From contig NZ_MKIO01000018.1 of the NCBI RefSeq assembly GCF_001938945.1, forward strand, positions 62,001 to 126,000: a DNA stretch of 64,000 bases. The letters run 5' to 3'. The position numbers and the translations under genes were made by a program. Origin of the DNA: Xaviernesmea rhizosphaerae. GTDB lineage: Bacteria > Pseudomonadota > Alphaproteobacteria > Rhizobiales > Rhizobiaceae. The notes below the pieces were generated by a model. It saw only the letters and a list, made by a program, of their open reading frames with translations. It had not been told where the DNA came from and made no database searches. Below are positions 43,319-52,677 of this stretch, in pieces; the stretch's first letter is position 1; the number at the start of each line of letters is the position of its first letter.

Positions 43319-44776
43319 TTAGGCGCCGCTGCCGACCATGGAGGCGACGACGCCCGTGGCGATCTTCAGCCGCTGGCGCACGACCGAGCGGCCGAGCAGC
43401 GCCATGGAATCGAACAGCGGCAGCGAGCGCGACGAACCCGATATGGCGACGAAGAGCGGCGGGGTGACCACGCGCAGCTTCTTGCCGAGCCCGTCGGCCA
43501 CGCCGCGCAGGGCGCCATCGATCGCCTCGACATTCCACTCGATCAGCTTTTCCAGATCGGCCTGGACGGCGTTGAGGATCGCCAGCGTCTCGGCCGGGCT
43601 GGTCTTCAGGCCGGCGAAGGAGGCAGGCGAAAGGCCGACATCGCCGGCAAGCAGGAAGCCGGCCAGCGGCGGCAGTTCGCCGAGGCGCGAAATGCGGCTC
43701 TGGGCAAGCTTCAGCCCTTCGGTCAGCCGGCCGTTCTCCATGGCCCATTCCAGCACGCGGGCAACAAACTGATCGGGCTCCAGCTTTTCGCGCAGCCAGC
43801 GGCCGTTCAGCCAGTCGAGCTTCTGCACATCGAAGATCGCGCCGGCCTTGGAGAGGTTGTCGGGATCGAACTTCTCGATCAACTCGGCCATGGTCAGCAT
43901 CTCCTCGCCCTCAGCGATCTGGATGAAGAACAGGCCGAGGAAGTTCATCAGTGCTTCCGGCAGATAGCCGAGCGCGGAATAATAGGAGATCGAGGTCGGG
44001 TTCTTGCGCTTGGACAGCTTCGACTTGTCGGCATTGCGCATCAGGGACAGATGCATGAACACCGGCTGGTCCCAGCCGAAATAGCGGTAGAGCAGGATGT
44101 GCTTGGGCACCGAGGCCAGCCATTCCTCGCCGCGCGCCACATGGGTGATCTTCATCAGATGGTCGTCGATCACATTGGCCATGTGATAGGTCGGCATGCC
44201 GTCGGCCTTGATCAGCACCTGCATGTCGACCGAATCCCACGGAATCGAGACATCGCCATAGACACCGTCGGTGAAGTCGCAGGAGCCTTCCGTCGGGATC
44301 TTCATGCGCACCACCGAGGGCTCGCCGGCGGCCATGCGCGTGGTGACTTCCTCGGCCGTGAGATTGAGGCAGTGACCATCATATTTCGGCGGCTTGCCGG
44401 CGGCGCGCTGCGCCTCGCGCATCTGTTCCAGCCGCTCCGGCGTACAGAAACAGCGGAAGGCATGGCCCTTGTCCAGAAGCTCCTGGGCGTAGGGCTGATA
44501 CATGTCCTTGCGGTCGGACTGGCGGTAGGGGCCATAGGGGCCGCCGACATCGGGGCCTTCCGCCCAGGTCAGCCCACACCATTTCAAGGCATCCAGCACC
44601 TTCTCTTCGAATTCCGGCGTGGAGCGCGTGGCGTCCGTATCCTCGATGCGCAGGATGAAGGTGCCGTTGTTCTTCCTGGCGAAGAGCCAGTTGAACAGCG
44701 CGATATAGGCAGTGCCGACATGCGGCTCGCCAGTGGGGGAAGGCGCAATGCGCACGCGGACGGGGGTGTCGGTCAT
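43319..44776 (-). CDS. gltX: Glutamyl-tRNA synthetase
   Basis: The 485-residue class I synthetase opens with VRIAPSPTGEPHVGTAY, the HIGH-type motif, and has LSLMRNADKSKLSKRKNP, the KMSKS-type motif. It attaches glutamate to tRNA-Glu and perhaps tRNA-Gln, which many alphaproteobacteria amidate later. Start at ATG 44776 fits the conserved N-terminus; the open frame to 44944 is an extension into non-conserved sequence. Confidence 0.95.
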   Translation of the reverse strand: MTDTPVRVRIAPSPTGEPHVGTAYIALFNWLFARKNNGTFILRIEDTDATRSTPEFEEKVLDALKWCGLTWAEGPDVGGPYGPYRQSDRKDMYQPYAQELLDKGHAFRCFCTPERLEQMREAQRAAGKPPKYDGHCLNLTAEEVTTRMAAGEPSVVRMKIPTEGSCDFTDGVYGDVSIPWDSVDMQVLIKADGMPTYHMANVIDDHLMKITHVARGEEWLASVPKHILLYRYFGWDQPVFMHLSLMRNADKSKLSKRKNPTSISYYSALGYLPEALMNFLGLFFIQIAEGEEMLTMAELIEKFDPDNLSKAGAIFDVQKLDWLNGRWLREKLEPDQFVARVLEWAMENGRLTEGLKLAQSRISRLGELPPLAGFLLAGDVGLSPASFAGLKTSPAETLAILNAVQADLEKLIEWNVEAIDGALRGVADGLGKKLRVVTPPLFVAISGSSRSLPLFDSMALLGRSVVRQRLKIATGVVASMVGSGA

Positions 44777-45242
44777 GAAATCGGCTCGTGCTTCAAGCGT
44801 TTGGGCGGCCGCTGCGCGCGGCCCGCGCTGGGCAGGCGGCGGGCAGGCGTCCTGCGGGCTTACGGGGCGCGGGCCCTCATGCGCCGCTGCCGGCAGGAGA
44901 AGGCCTTGTCCCTTGGGCTCGGGTGAGACCATATTCCCCGTCACGCGTCAAGGAAAACGGGGGCGCACAGCCTGAGGGCGCCGGCCGATCCATCGCCTTG
45001 TCGCGCCGCGCCCGGTTTCCTCCCGTCATCCGTCCGTGTGGCTCAGCGATGCGCCGGATCACACGATCCTTCGGCAGGCCGGCTTTCCCCATCGCTTGCA
45101 GGGTCTGGTGACAGGGTTGGGTGGCAGGGTTTCAGGCAGACGGTCGTGTCTGTTTGATCGAAATTTAGTCATCCTGCCTACCTTCTGTTAACGGAAGCGG
45201 GCCTATGGTCTGCCATCGCATGATGCGAGGTTTAGGGACCAG
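44777..45242. other. Divergent promoter interval
   Basis: These 466 bases lie between gltX and the PAS-GGDEF gene and hold no convincing gene. Only promoter signals are expected. CTTCTGTTAACGGAAG near 45184 is a partly inverted repeat close to the PAS-GGDEF gene start. Confidence 0.4.
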
Positions 45243-46295
45243 ATGGAAAAATTGGTCGATAAGGGGGCGCTGCCTGCGCCCCAGCATGGCTGTTTCACGA
45301 ATGCCGACACGGAGCTGTCGGGCCTCGAACGGCAGTTGGACATGCGTGACAGGCAGATTCAGCAGCTGAGTGCCGAGCTTGCGCATCTGCGCAGGACCTT
45401 CAACCATGCCTCGGCCATGGCCCGGATCGGGGTCTGGGAATGCTCCCTTGCGGACAATTGCCTGACCTGGAGCGACGTGATCTACGACATGTTCGAGATC
45501 CCCCGCGCCGGCCGCTTCAACCGGGAAGAGGTGCTGGATCTTTACACGCCTGCCTCCCGCGCCGAGCTCGACATCAAGCGCGCCCAGGCGATCGCCGATT
45601 GCGGCAGCTTCTCCATGAATGCCGAAATCATCACCCGGCGCGGCAATCGCCGCTGGTTGCGCATCACCGCCAGTGTCGATGCCGACGAGGCCGGTCACCC
45701 CTTTCGCATTTTCGGCATGAAACAGGATATCACCGAAGAGCGCATGCATCTCAATCAGATCCGCGAACTGGCCGAGAACGACATGATGACGGGCCTGTCG
45801 AACCGCGCCCGGTTCCAGAGCGTGTTCTCGACCTTTTGCGAGCAGCATGCCGATGGCGAGGCTGGCCTGATGCTGATCGATCTCGACGGCTTCAAGGGCG
45901 TCAATGACACCTTCGGCCATCCGGCCGGCGATGCCTGTCTGAAGCAGGTCGCCATGCGGCTGAAGATCGCGCTTGGCCGGTCCGAGCTGGTCGCGCGCGT
46001 CGGCGGCGATGAATTTGCCGCGCTCCTGGCGCCACCGGTTTCGCTGGCCGAGGCCGAGGCCATGGCCTGGCGCGTGGTGGAGGTGCTGGGAGCGCCGATG
46101 TTCTACGAGGGGCAGCCCGTGGTGATCGGCGCATCCGTGGGGCTGGCCTTCGGCGGCGGCGCGGTCGGGCCGAGCTGCCTGTTTCGCCATGCCGATCTCG
46201 CGCTCTATGCCGCCAAGGATGCCGGTCGCAACCGGGTCTGTCTCTACGGCGCCGATCAGGCAGAAATGGCCGGCGCCCGCAGCCTGCGTGCCTGA
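45243..46295 (+). CDS. PAS-GGDEF diguanylate cyclase
   Basis: The 350-residue soluble protein has an N-terminal coiled coil (LERQLDMRDRQIQQLSAEL), a PAS domain (about residues 55-165) with WECSLADNCLTWSDVIYDMFEI and a GGDEF domain with intact ARVGGDEFAALL and DLDGFKGVNDTFGHPAGD. It lacks an RxxD inhibitory site before GGDEF. It makes cyclic-di-GMP in response to an unknown signal sensed by PAS. A terminator follows at 46355. Confidence 0.9.
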   Translation: MEKLVDKGALPAPQHGCFTNADTELSGLERQLDMRDRQIQQLSAELAHLRRTFNHASAMARIGVWECSLADNCLTWSDVIYDMFEIPRAGRFNREEVLDLYTPASRAELDIKRAQAIADCGSFSMNAEIITRRGNRRWLRITASVDADEAGHPFRIFGMKQDITEERMHLNQIRELAENDMMTGLSNRARFQSVFSTFCEQHADGEAGLMLIDLDGFKGVNDTFGHPAGDACLKQVAMRLKIALGRSELVARVGGDEFAALLAPPVSLAEAEAMAWRVVEVLGAPMFYEGQPVVIGASVGLAFGGGAVGPSCLFRHADLALYAAKDAGRNRVCLYGADQAEMAGARSLRA

Positions 46296-46354
46296 GCCGC
46301 TGGCCTCTCGCCGCGGCACGTCTGGCTGACGCACATCCCTCCTGACCGATAGAA

Positions 46355-46391
46355 AAGAGAGGCGCGACCGGATCGCGCCTCTCTTCTTTTT
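46355..46391 (+). terminator. Intrinsic terminator after the PAS-GGDEF gene
   Basis: AAGAGAGGCGCGA (46355-46367) pairs perfectly with TCGCGCCTCTCTT (46373-46385) around a CCGGA loop, and CTTTTT follows. It lies between the GGDEF gene and the convergent terC-like gene, so it ends the GGDEF transcript and may also end the other. Confidence 0.9.
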
Positions 46392-46467
46392 CATCTCGGC
46401 CTGCTGTGTTTTTCACGTGGACCTGTTGTGGCGGATGCCGGCGGCCCTGGGGGGCGCCGACATTGCC

Positions 46468-47214
46468 TCAATGCCCGCTCTTCTGCTTCTCGCGCCGGCG
46501 GCGCGCGGCCATGTTGAGCACCTCCACCAAAGCAGAGAAGGCCATGGCAGCGTAGATATAGCCCTTGGGCACGTGGAAGCCCATGCCGTCGGCAATCAGC
46601 GTCGCGCCGATCATCAGCAGGAAGCCCAGCGCCAGCATGACGATGGTCGGGTTGCGGGCGATGAAATTGGCGAGGGGGTTGGCCGCCAGCAGCATCACGG
46701 TGACGGCGGCGATGACGGCGACGATCATGATCGGCAGATGCGGCGTCATGCCCACCGCCGTGATGATCGAATCCACGGAGAAGACCAGGTCGAGCAGCAG
46801 GATCTGGCCGATGGCGGCATTGAAGCTCAGGCTCGCACCCTTGCCCACCATGTCTTCCTTGTGATCGACGGGGTCCACCGTGTGGTGGATCTCCTTGGTC
46901 GCCTTCCACACCAGGAAAAGACCGCCGGCGATCAGGATCAGGTCCTTCCAGGAGAAGGGATGGCCGAACAGCTCGAAGACCGGGGCCGTCAGCTTGACGA
47001 TCCAGGCGACGGTGCCGAGCAGCGCCAGGCGCATGACCAGCGCAAGGCCGATGCCGATGCGCCGTGCCCGCTCGCGCTGCGCTTCGGGCAGCTTGTTGGT
47101 CAGGATCGAGATGAAAATCAGATTGTCGATGCCCAGTACCACTTCCATGACGACGAGCGTCACGAGCGCAATCCAGGCTGTCGGGTCTTGCACGAGCTGC
47201 AGAATCTCCTGCAT
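46468..47214 (-). CDS. TerC-family integral membrane protein
   Basis: The 248-residue protein has seven to eight helices and two TerC repeats, each with an acidic metal-site motif: [15 protein letters not shown] and [15 protein letters not shown]. In E. coli and Bacillus relatives the family exports manganese or other metals. The C-terminus is basic ([13 protein letters not shown]). Start at ATG 47214; a longer frame reaches 47265. Its 5' flank lacks a recognisable yybP-ykoY riboswitch. Confidence 0.88.
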   Translation of the reverse strand: MQEILQLVQDPTAWIALVTLVVMEVVLGIDNLIFISILTNKLPEAQRERARRIGIGLALVMRLALLGTVAWIVKLTAPVFELFGHPFSWKDLILIAGGLFLVWKATKEIHHTVDPVDHKEDMVGKGASLSFNAAIGQILLLDLVFSVDSIITAVGMTPHLPIMIVAVIAAVTVMLLAANPLANFIARNPTIVMLALGFLLMIGATLIADGMGFHVPKGYIYAAMAFSALVEVLNMAARRRREKQKSGH

Positions 47215-47419
47215 CAGGGCTATGTCCTTCCTCGGTCGGGTCGGCCGCGGAACGCCACCGTGCACGCGTCTGTCTTCAAGAGGCGCGAACGGGCGGGCGG
47301 CAGCGCCTTATGGCGCGTGCCACCATATCTATTAGCTCTTTTGGGAACGGCAAGCCGATGCGCGCATGACAGGACGATCCGGCGCAGGAATCTTCGGGCG
47401 TCCCTGCGACGAACCCAGG

Positions 47420-48139
47420 CTACAGCTCGGCCAGCGCCGGCTCCTTCGGCCGAACACCGGAGGCCGGGGCATAGCCAAGGATAAACAGGCGCACGGCGGA
47501 GGCCACCATGCGGGCGATCTCCGCCGCGTCGGGTGCGGCAGGCAGGTCGTTGAAAAGGCGGCGCTTGAACACGCCGGCCGTGCACAGGTCGATGAATTGC
47601 CGCGCGGCGAGATCGGTATCCTCGATCTCCAGCCGTTCCGCCGCGACGTGGCGATCGAGAAAGGCCTTCAGCACGGTATAGACATTTTCAGGCGTGGCGG
47701 AGAAGAAGCGCTTGGTCAGGTGCGGCATGCGCGCCTGCACCGACAGGACCGAGCGCATGGCGCAGATCGTGCTTTCCGAGCAGACATGGGTGGCGAAGCG
47801 GATGCCGAAGCCGGTGAGCATGTCGGCGATCGGCGCGGAATCGTTCAGCGTATCCTTGACGTTGCGCACGAAGCGCGTGCGCTCCTCCTCGATCAGGCGA
47901 CAGAAGAGGTCTTCCTTGTTGTCGAAATAGACATAGATCGTGCCCTTGGAGACGCCTGCTTCCCGCGTGATGTCGTTCATGCTGGCGGCATCGAAGCCGA
48001 GCCGCATGAAGACGGTCTTGGCGCCCGCCAGGATCTGCTCGCGCTTGGCCGGATCCGCCCCGGCCACGCGCCGCCCGCCGCAGGCATCATCCCGCGTGGC
48101 GCTCTCCGCTTTCGCCGTGTTTTTCGCTTCGTTCATCAT
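47420..48139 (-). CDS. TetR-family regulator of the divergent efflux genes
   Basis: The 239-residue regulator has an N-terminal helix-turn-helix, with ILAGAKTVFMRLGFDAASMNDITREAGVSKGTIYVYFDNKEDLF recognisable in parts, and a ligand domain of the AcrR/TetR_C type. It is divergent from the EmrA-like gene with two palindromes between them, so it most likely represses both. The ligand is unknown. The first residues before about 30 are an unstructured extension. Start ATG 48139 or its neighbour 48136. Confidence 0.88.
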   Translation of the reverse strand: MMNEAKNTAKAESATRDDACGGRRVAGADPAKREQILAGAKTVFMRLGFDAASMNDITREAGVSKGTIYVYFDNKEDLFCRLIEEERTRFVRNVKDTLNDSAPIADMLTGFGIRFATHVCSESTICAMRSVLSVQARMPHLTKRFFSATPENVYTVLKAFLDRHVAAERLEIEDTDLAARQFIDLCTAGVFKRRLFNDLPAAPDAAEIARMVASAVRLFILGYAPASGVRPKEPALAEL

Positions 48140-48149
48140 GGTCAGCCTT

Positions 48150-48167
48150 TCGAACCGCCGGGTTCGA
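48150..48167. promoter_or_regulatory. Palindromic operator candidate 1
   Basis: TCGAACCGCCGGGTTCGA has perfect 7-bp arms TCGAACC and GGTTCGA around GCCG. It lies 11 bases before the tetR-like start, where binding would block that gene's translation start region. Confidence 0.6.
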
Positions 48168-48205
48168 TTTCCTCTTGATATGGGCGAAGGATCGGCTTAT
48201 GTCAA

Positions 48206-48229
48206 TTCGAACCGAACGGTTCGGTCCGA
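48206..48229. promoter_or_regulatory. Palindromic operator candidate 2
   Basis: ACCGAACGGTTCGGT (48211-48225) is a perfect 7-1-7 palindrome, and its flanks extend it to near-perfect symmetry. It shares GAACCG and CGGTTC with the first palindrome. It lies 39 bases before the EmrA-like start, as expected for a repressor site. Confidence 0.7.
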
Positions 48230-48267
48230 TCTTTCGCTTTTCTCCTTCTCTTCGCGGGTATGCTTCC

Positions 48268-49488
48268 ATGGCAGCCAAGACCACTTCCAGCGCGGCGCAT
48301 GTGCGCCCTGTCGAGACCTCTGCAGACGATCAGCCGGATGTGGCGCGCGACAGCCAGCCCGCCGCGGAGGCACGCCCCCAGGAGGGTAAGACTGCCGGGG
48401 CGGCTCCGGCCGCCACTGCGGCGCCGGCCAAGAAGCGCCGCGGCCTTCTTCTGCCGGTCATCGGTCTCGCCGTTCTGGCGGCTGCCGGCTGGTATGGCCA
48501 TGACTGGTGGACCAACGGGCGCTTCATGATTTCCACCGACGACGCCTATATCGAGGGCGACATCGCCGCGATCGCGCCGAAGGTCTCCGGCTATGTCGAG
48601 AGCGTGCCCGTCATCGCCAACCAGCACGTCAAGGCCGGCGATCCGCTTGTCGTGCTCGATGGCGGCGATTACCGCATCGCGCTTGATCAGGCCGAGGCGC
48701 AGATCGCGACCGAGAAGCTGTCGCTCGCCCGCTTCGACGCGCAGATCACGGGCGCCGTGGCTGCCCGCGCGCAGGCCGAGGCACAGAAGGTGGCGCTGCA
48801 GGCAACGGTGCGCGGCGCGGAAATCACCCAGCGCCGCGAGAGCGATCTTACCTCCCGCTCGGTCGGCACGGCAGCCTCGCTCGATGCCGCCAATGTCGCC
48901 GTCGATCAGGCGCGCGCCAATCTTCTGGCCGCCGATGCCGGCATCGCTTCTGCCGATGCGAGCATCGCCGTCCTGAAGGCGCAGCGCGCCGAGGCCGAGA
49001 GCACGATCCGCTCGCTGGAGCTTGCTCGCGACAAGGCCGCCCGTGACCTCAGCTTCACCGTGCTGAAGGCGCCTTATGACGGCGTCGTCGGCAATGTCTC
49101 GGTGCAGAAGGGCGATCTCGTTTCCGTCGGTCAGCGTCTGGCGGCCCTGGTGCCGACCGAAGCGCTCTATATCGACGCGAATTTCAAGGAGACCCAGATC
49201 GCCGGTCTGGTGCCCGGCTCGAAGGTCAAGGTGCATGTCGATGCCTATGACGACAAGCCGATCGAAGGCACGGTGCAGTCGATCGCGCCGGCCTCCGGCT
49301 CGGTCTTCTCGCTGCTGCCGCCGGAAAACGCCACCGGCAACTTCACCAAGGTGATCCAGCGCGTTCCCGTGCGCATCAGCCTGCCGAAGGATGCCTTGGA
49401 AAGCGGTCGTCTGCGCGCCGGCCTGAGCGTTGTCGTCGATGTCGACAGCCGCACCGCACCGGGCGCCGCTGAAACGGCCGGCCGGTAA
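48268..49488 (+). CDS. EmrA/HlyD-family membrane fusion protein
   Basis: The 406-residue adaptor has a disordered Ala/Pro N-terminus, one helix (LLLPVIGLAVLAAAGWYG), a lipoyl half (TDDAYIEGDIAAIAPKVSGYV), a coiled coil and a barrel with GLVPGSKVKVHVDAYDD and APASGSVFSLLPPENATGNF. It matches EmrA-type adaptors for MFS drug pumps. The following gene is a DHA2-type pump, making an EmrAB pair. Start ATG 48268 fits; an extension to 48175 would run through an operator. Confidence 0.9.
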   Translation: MAAKTTSSAAHVRPVETSADDQPDVARDSQPAAEARPQEGKTAGAAPAATAAPAKKRRGLLLPVIGLAVLAAAGWYGHDWWTNGRFMISTDDAYIEGDIAAIAPKVSGYVESVPVIANQHVKAGDPLVVLDGGDYRIALDQAEAQIATEKLSLARFDAQITGAVAARAQAEAQKVALQATVRGAEITQRRESDLTSRSVGTAASLDAANVAVDQARANLLAADAGIASADASIAVLKAQRAEAESTIRSLELARDKAARDLSFTVLKAPYDGVVGNVSVQKGDLVSVGQRLAALVPTEALYIDANFKETQIAGLVPGSKVKVHVDAYDDKPIEGTVQSIAPASGSVFSLLPPENATGNFTKVIQRVPVRISLPKDALESGRLRAGLSVVVDVDSRTAPGAAETAGR

Positions 49489-49777
49489 GCTCTGGCGCTG
49501 CACCGGCGCGTCATGGGTCGGCCAGGATTGGCCGGCCTGGATCGACCGGCCGGCGTAAGGCGACAGGCAGACCGATCGGCATTCGCGCCGGACAGGCTCC
49601 GGCGTGGATCATCCCGGGCAAGCCGGCGGGTCGGCTTGCGCGCATGACGACAGTATTTCCTTCAGACGAAACGAAGCCGCCGGCCGGCACGGGCGCGCGC
49701 CAAGCGCGATGGACCGCGACCCTCACGACGCTTCAGGCCCTGACGAGACGCAAGGGCAACAGGCGGAGACATCAGCC

Positions 49778-51397
49778 ATGGCCTCAATTCAAACGGTCGG
49801 CTCGGGCGCGCGGCCCGCGCAGCAGCGTCCGGCAGCCCCGGCCCAGGCGCCCGTCGACGAGCGGATGGACCCCCGGCGCCTGATCGCCTTCTTCGCCATG
49901 GTCGTCGGCATGTTCATGTCGATCCTGGACATTCAGATCGTTTCCGCCTCGCTGGCCGAGATCCAGGCCGGCATTTCCGCGGGCTCCGACGAAATCGGCT
50001 GGGTGCAGACCTCCTATCTGATCGCCGAGGTCATCATGATCCCGCTGTCGGGCACGCTGGCGCGGATCATCTCCACGCGCGTGCTCTTTGCCAGCGCCGC
50101 CATCGGCTTCACCATCGCCAGCGCCATGGCCGCGACCTCGACCAGCATCGAGGAGATGATCATCTATCGCGCGCTGCAGGGCTTCATCGGCGGCGGCATG
50201 ATCCCCTCAGTTTTCGCGGCGGCCTTCACCATCTTCCCGCCCTCCAAGCGCAATATCGTCTCGCCGATCATCGGCCTGATCGCCACGCTGGCGCCCACCA
50301 TCGGGCCGACGGTGGGCGGCTATCTCAGCCACGCCTTTTCCTGGCACTGGCTGTTCCTGGTCAATGTGCCGCCGGGCATCGTCGTGGCCATCGTCACCTG
50401 GACCTATATCGACTTCGACAAGCCGAACCTGGCGCTGTTGAAGAAGTTCGACTGGTGGGGCCTCATCTCCATGGGCGTCTTTCTCGGCGCTCTCGAATAT
50501 GTGCTGGAAGAGGGCAACACCAAGGACTGGTTCAGCGACGACAAGATCGTGCTGGGCGCGATCGCCAGCGCGCTTGCGGGGATCGTGTTCTTTTGGCGGG
50601 CTCTGACGGTGGATTTCCCCGTTGTCGATCTGCGCGCCTTCTCCAACCGCAATTTCGCCTTCGGCTCGCTCTTCTCCTTCATCATGGGCATCGGGCTTTA
50701 TGGGCTGACCTATCTCTATCCGCTCTATCTCGGCCGTATCCGCCATTATGACTCGCTGATGATCGGCGAGACCATGTTTGTCTCGGGTCTCGCCATGTTC
50801 GTCACCGCGCCGATTGCCGGCATCCTCTCCGGCAAATTCGATCCGCGCGTGCTGATGGTCGCCGGCTTCTCCAGCTTCTCGCTCGGCACCTGGATCATGA
50901 GCGGGATCACCGCCGACTGGGATTTCTACGAGCTGCTGATTCCGCAGATCCTGCGCGGCTTCGGGCTGATGATGTGCATGGTGCCGATCAACAACATCGC
51001 GCTCGGCACGCTGCCGCGCGAGCGGATCGGCGGCGCCTCCGGCCTGTACAATCTGACGCGAAATCTCGGTGGCGCCCTGGGTTTGGCGATCATCAACACC
51101 CTGCTCACCCGCCGGCAGGACATTCATTATGCCCAGCTCTCCGAGCATGTGCAGTGGGGCAATCCGGCGGCGATGCACAAGCTGAATTCGATCGCGGGCA
51201 ATTATGCCGCCCATGGCATCGACGGTCAGCTGGCCGCGATCAGGCAATTGTCCGGCATCGTGCAGACGCAGGCGGCGGTGATGTCCTTCTCCGACATTTT
51301 CGTTCTGCTGACCGGGCTGTTTTCCGCTCTGATCCTGTGCGTGGCCCTGATCAAGAAGCCGCAGGCGGTTCCCGCAGGCGCCGGCGGCGGCCACTGA
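49778..51397 (+). CDS. DHA2-family MFS efflux pump (EmrB-like)
   Basis: The 539-residue transporter has 14 predicted helices and the DHA2 markers MSILDIQIVSASLAEIQ (motif D1) and GTLARIISTRVLF, with TLAPTIGPTVGGYLSHAFSWHWLF as motif C. It exports drugs or toxic hydrophobic compounds with the EmrA-like adaptor. Start ATG 49778 with GGCGGAG ten bases before; frames open from 49604 are non-conserved. A strong terminator follows at 51458. Confidence 0.92.
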   Translation: MASIQTVGSGARPAQQRPAAPAQAPVDERMDPRRLIAFFAMVVGMFMSILDIQIVSASLAEIQAGISAGSDEIGWVQTSYLIAEVIMIPLSGTLARIISTRVLFASAAIGFTIASAMAATSTSIEEMIIYRALQGFIGGGMIPSVFAAAFTIFPPSKRNIVSPIIGLIATLAPTIGPTVGGYLSHAFSWHWLFLVNVPPGIVVAIVTWTYIDFDKPNLALLKKFDWWGLISMGVFLGALEYVLEEGNTKDWFSDDKIVLGAIASALAGIVFFWRALTVDFPVVDLRAFSNRNFAFGSLFSFIMGIGLYGLTYLYPLYLGRIRHYDSLMIGETMFVSGLAMFVTAPIAGILSGKFDPRVLMVAGFSSFSLGTWIMSGITADWDFYELLIPQILRGFGLMMCMVPINNIALGTLPRERIGGASGLYNLTRNLGGALGLAIINTLLTRRQDIHYAQLSEHVQWGNPAAMHKLNSIAGNYAAHGIDGQLAAIRQLSGIVQTQAAVMSFSDIFVLLTGLFSALILCVALIKKPQAVPAGAGGGH

Positions 51398-51457
51398 TCT
51401 GGCAGACCGCGCGCCCGGCGCGGCCATGACGGTTCTCTCGGATCGATCGTGAGAGGG

Positions 51458-51492
51458 ATGGCGCCAGCCTAAAGAGGCCGGCGCCATTTTTT
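51458..51492 (+). terminator. Intrinsic terminator after the efflux pump gene
   Basis: ATGGCGCC (51458-51465) pairs with GGCGCCAT (51480-51487), with an inner GCC/GGC pair, then TTTTTT. It ends the emrAB-like operon just before the xylose regulator. Confidence 0.9.
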
Positions 51493-51502
51493 CGAGCGCG
51501 AT

Positions 51503-51541
51503 CTGACATACGTACGTCAGATTTTGATTTACGTATCTCAG
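51503..51541 (+). promoter_or_regulatory. Operator-like repeat before the LacI regulator
   Basis: CTGACATACGTACGTCAG (51503-51520) is a near-perfect palindrome. TACGTACGTCAG recurs as TACGTATCTCAG 21 bases later (51530-51541), a spacing of two helical turns. It lies 36 bases before the LacI-type gene ATG and probably serves autoregulation. Confidence 0.55.
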
Positions 51542-51576
51542 AATCTGTCCTATGCCTGCTTCAGGGAGGAAGGAGC

Positions 51577-52620
51577 ATGCGGCCGACGGTGCACGACATC
51601 GCGGCGGAAGCCGGCGTCAGCCTGGCCACCGTCGATCGGGTTCTGAACGCGCGTGTGGGCGTGCGCGCCGAAACGCGCGAGCGCGTCCAGGCGGCGGTGA
51701 CGCGTCTCGGCTATGTTCGCGATGTGGCGGCCGCCAATCTGGCCAAGAGCCGCAGCTATGCCATCCGCTTCATCCTGCCGGATGGCGACAATCCCTTCAT
51801 GCATGCCCTGAAAGCTCATGTTCTCCAGGTCGGCGATCCCGCGACGCGGCTTGGCGGGCTGGAGCGGCTTGCCGTTTCGCTGGACCCCGTGCCGTCGCTG
51901 GATGCCGTCGCGCTGGCAGCCGCGCTCGACAGGGCCGGGGAGCAGAGGCCTGCCGGCATCGCCGTCGTGGCCGTGGATGCTCCCGAGGTCGAGGCGGCGA
52001 TCGGCAGGCTGACCGCGCGCGGCATTCCCGTGGCGACGCTGGTCTCGGACCTGCCGGCATCCGGCCGCAGGCATTTCGCCGGCATCGACAATATCGCGGC
52101 CGGACGCACGGCCGGCGGGCTGATGCGCCGCTTTCTTTCCGGCCGGTCCGGGCCGGTGGCGGTGATTGCCGGCTCGCTGACGCTGCGCGACCATCGCGAA
52201 CGGCTGAGCGGCTTTGCCGACGTTCTTGCGCAAGGGGCTCAGGCGCTCAACCTTTTGCCGGTTCTGGAGGGCGGGGACGATCCCGTCAGGGTCGAGGCGC
52301 TTGCCGGCAGGCTCATTGCCGAGGTGCCGGATCTTGCCGGCATCTACAGTCTCGGCGCCGGCGACCAGGGCCTGATCCGCGCACTCTCCGCTGCGCCGGA
52401 GCGCCGGCCGCAGGCGGTGCTGCTGCACGAGCTTTCGCCGCATACGCGCCAGGCGCTGGAGGCCGGCCTGGTGGATGCTGTGCTGGCGCAGGATCCCGGC
52501 CATATCGCCCGCAGCGCCGTGCGCGTGCTGCGCGCCTTCGCCGATGGCACGAGCTTTGACCCGGCGCAGGAACGCATCCGCATCGATATTTTTCTCAAGG
52601 ACAACCTGCCGCCCGGCTGA
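51577..52620 (+). CDS. LacI-family regulator of the xylose genes
   Basis: The 347-residue repressor has an N-terminal helix-turn-helix (VHDIAAEAGVSLATVDRVLN) and a sugar-binding periplasmic-like core with IDNIAAGRTAGGLMRRFL. LacI regulators of this sort sit before xylBA in rhizobia and sense xylose. Start ATG 51577, with AGGAAGGAG directly upstream. It ends 57 bases before xylB, so it may be part of one transcript with xylBA. Confidence 0.88.
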   Translation: MRPTVHDIAAEAGVSLATVDRVLNARVGVRAETRERVQAAVTRLGYVRDVAAANLAKSRSYAIRFILPDGDNPFMHALKAHVLQVGDPATRLGGLERLAVSLDPVPSLDAVALAAALDRAGEQRPAGIAVVAVDAPEVEAAIGRLTARGIPVATLVSDLPASGRRHFAGIDNIAAGRTAGGLMRRFLSGRSGPVAVIAGSLTLRDHRERLSGFADVLAQGAQALNLLPVLEGGDDPVRVEALAGRLIAEVPDLAGIYSLGAGDQGLIRALSAAPERRPQAVLLHELSPHTRQALEAGLVDAVLAQDPGHIARSAVRVLRAFADGTSFDPAQERIRIDIFLKDNLPPG

Positions 52621-52677
52621 GCCCGTCAGGCCGGGACGGCAGCGTCCCTCAGCGCTTTCCTCACAGGAGACTAAGGC

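Noticed and set aside
42542..44926. 794-codon plus-strand frame opposite lysS and gltX
   Set aside because: It is antisense to two essential synthetase genes and has no recognisable domain.
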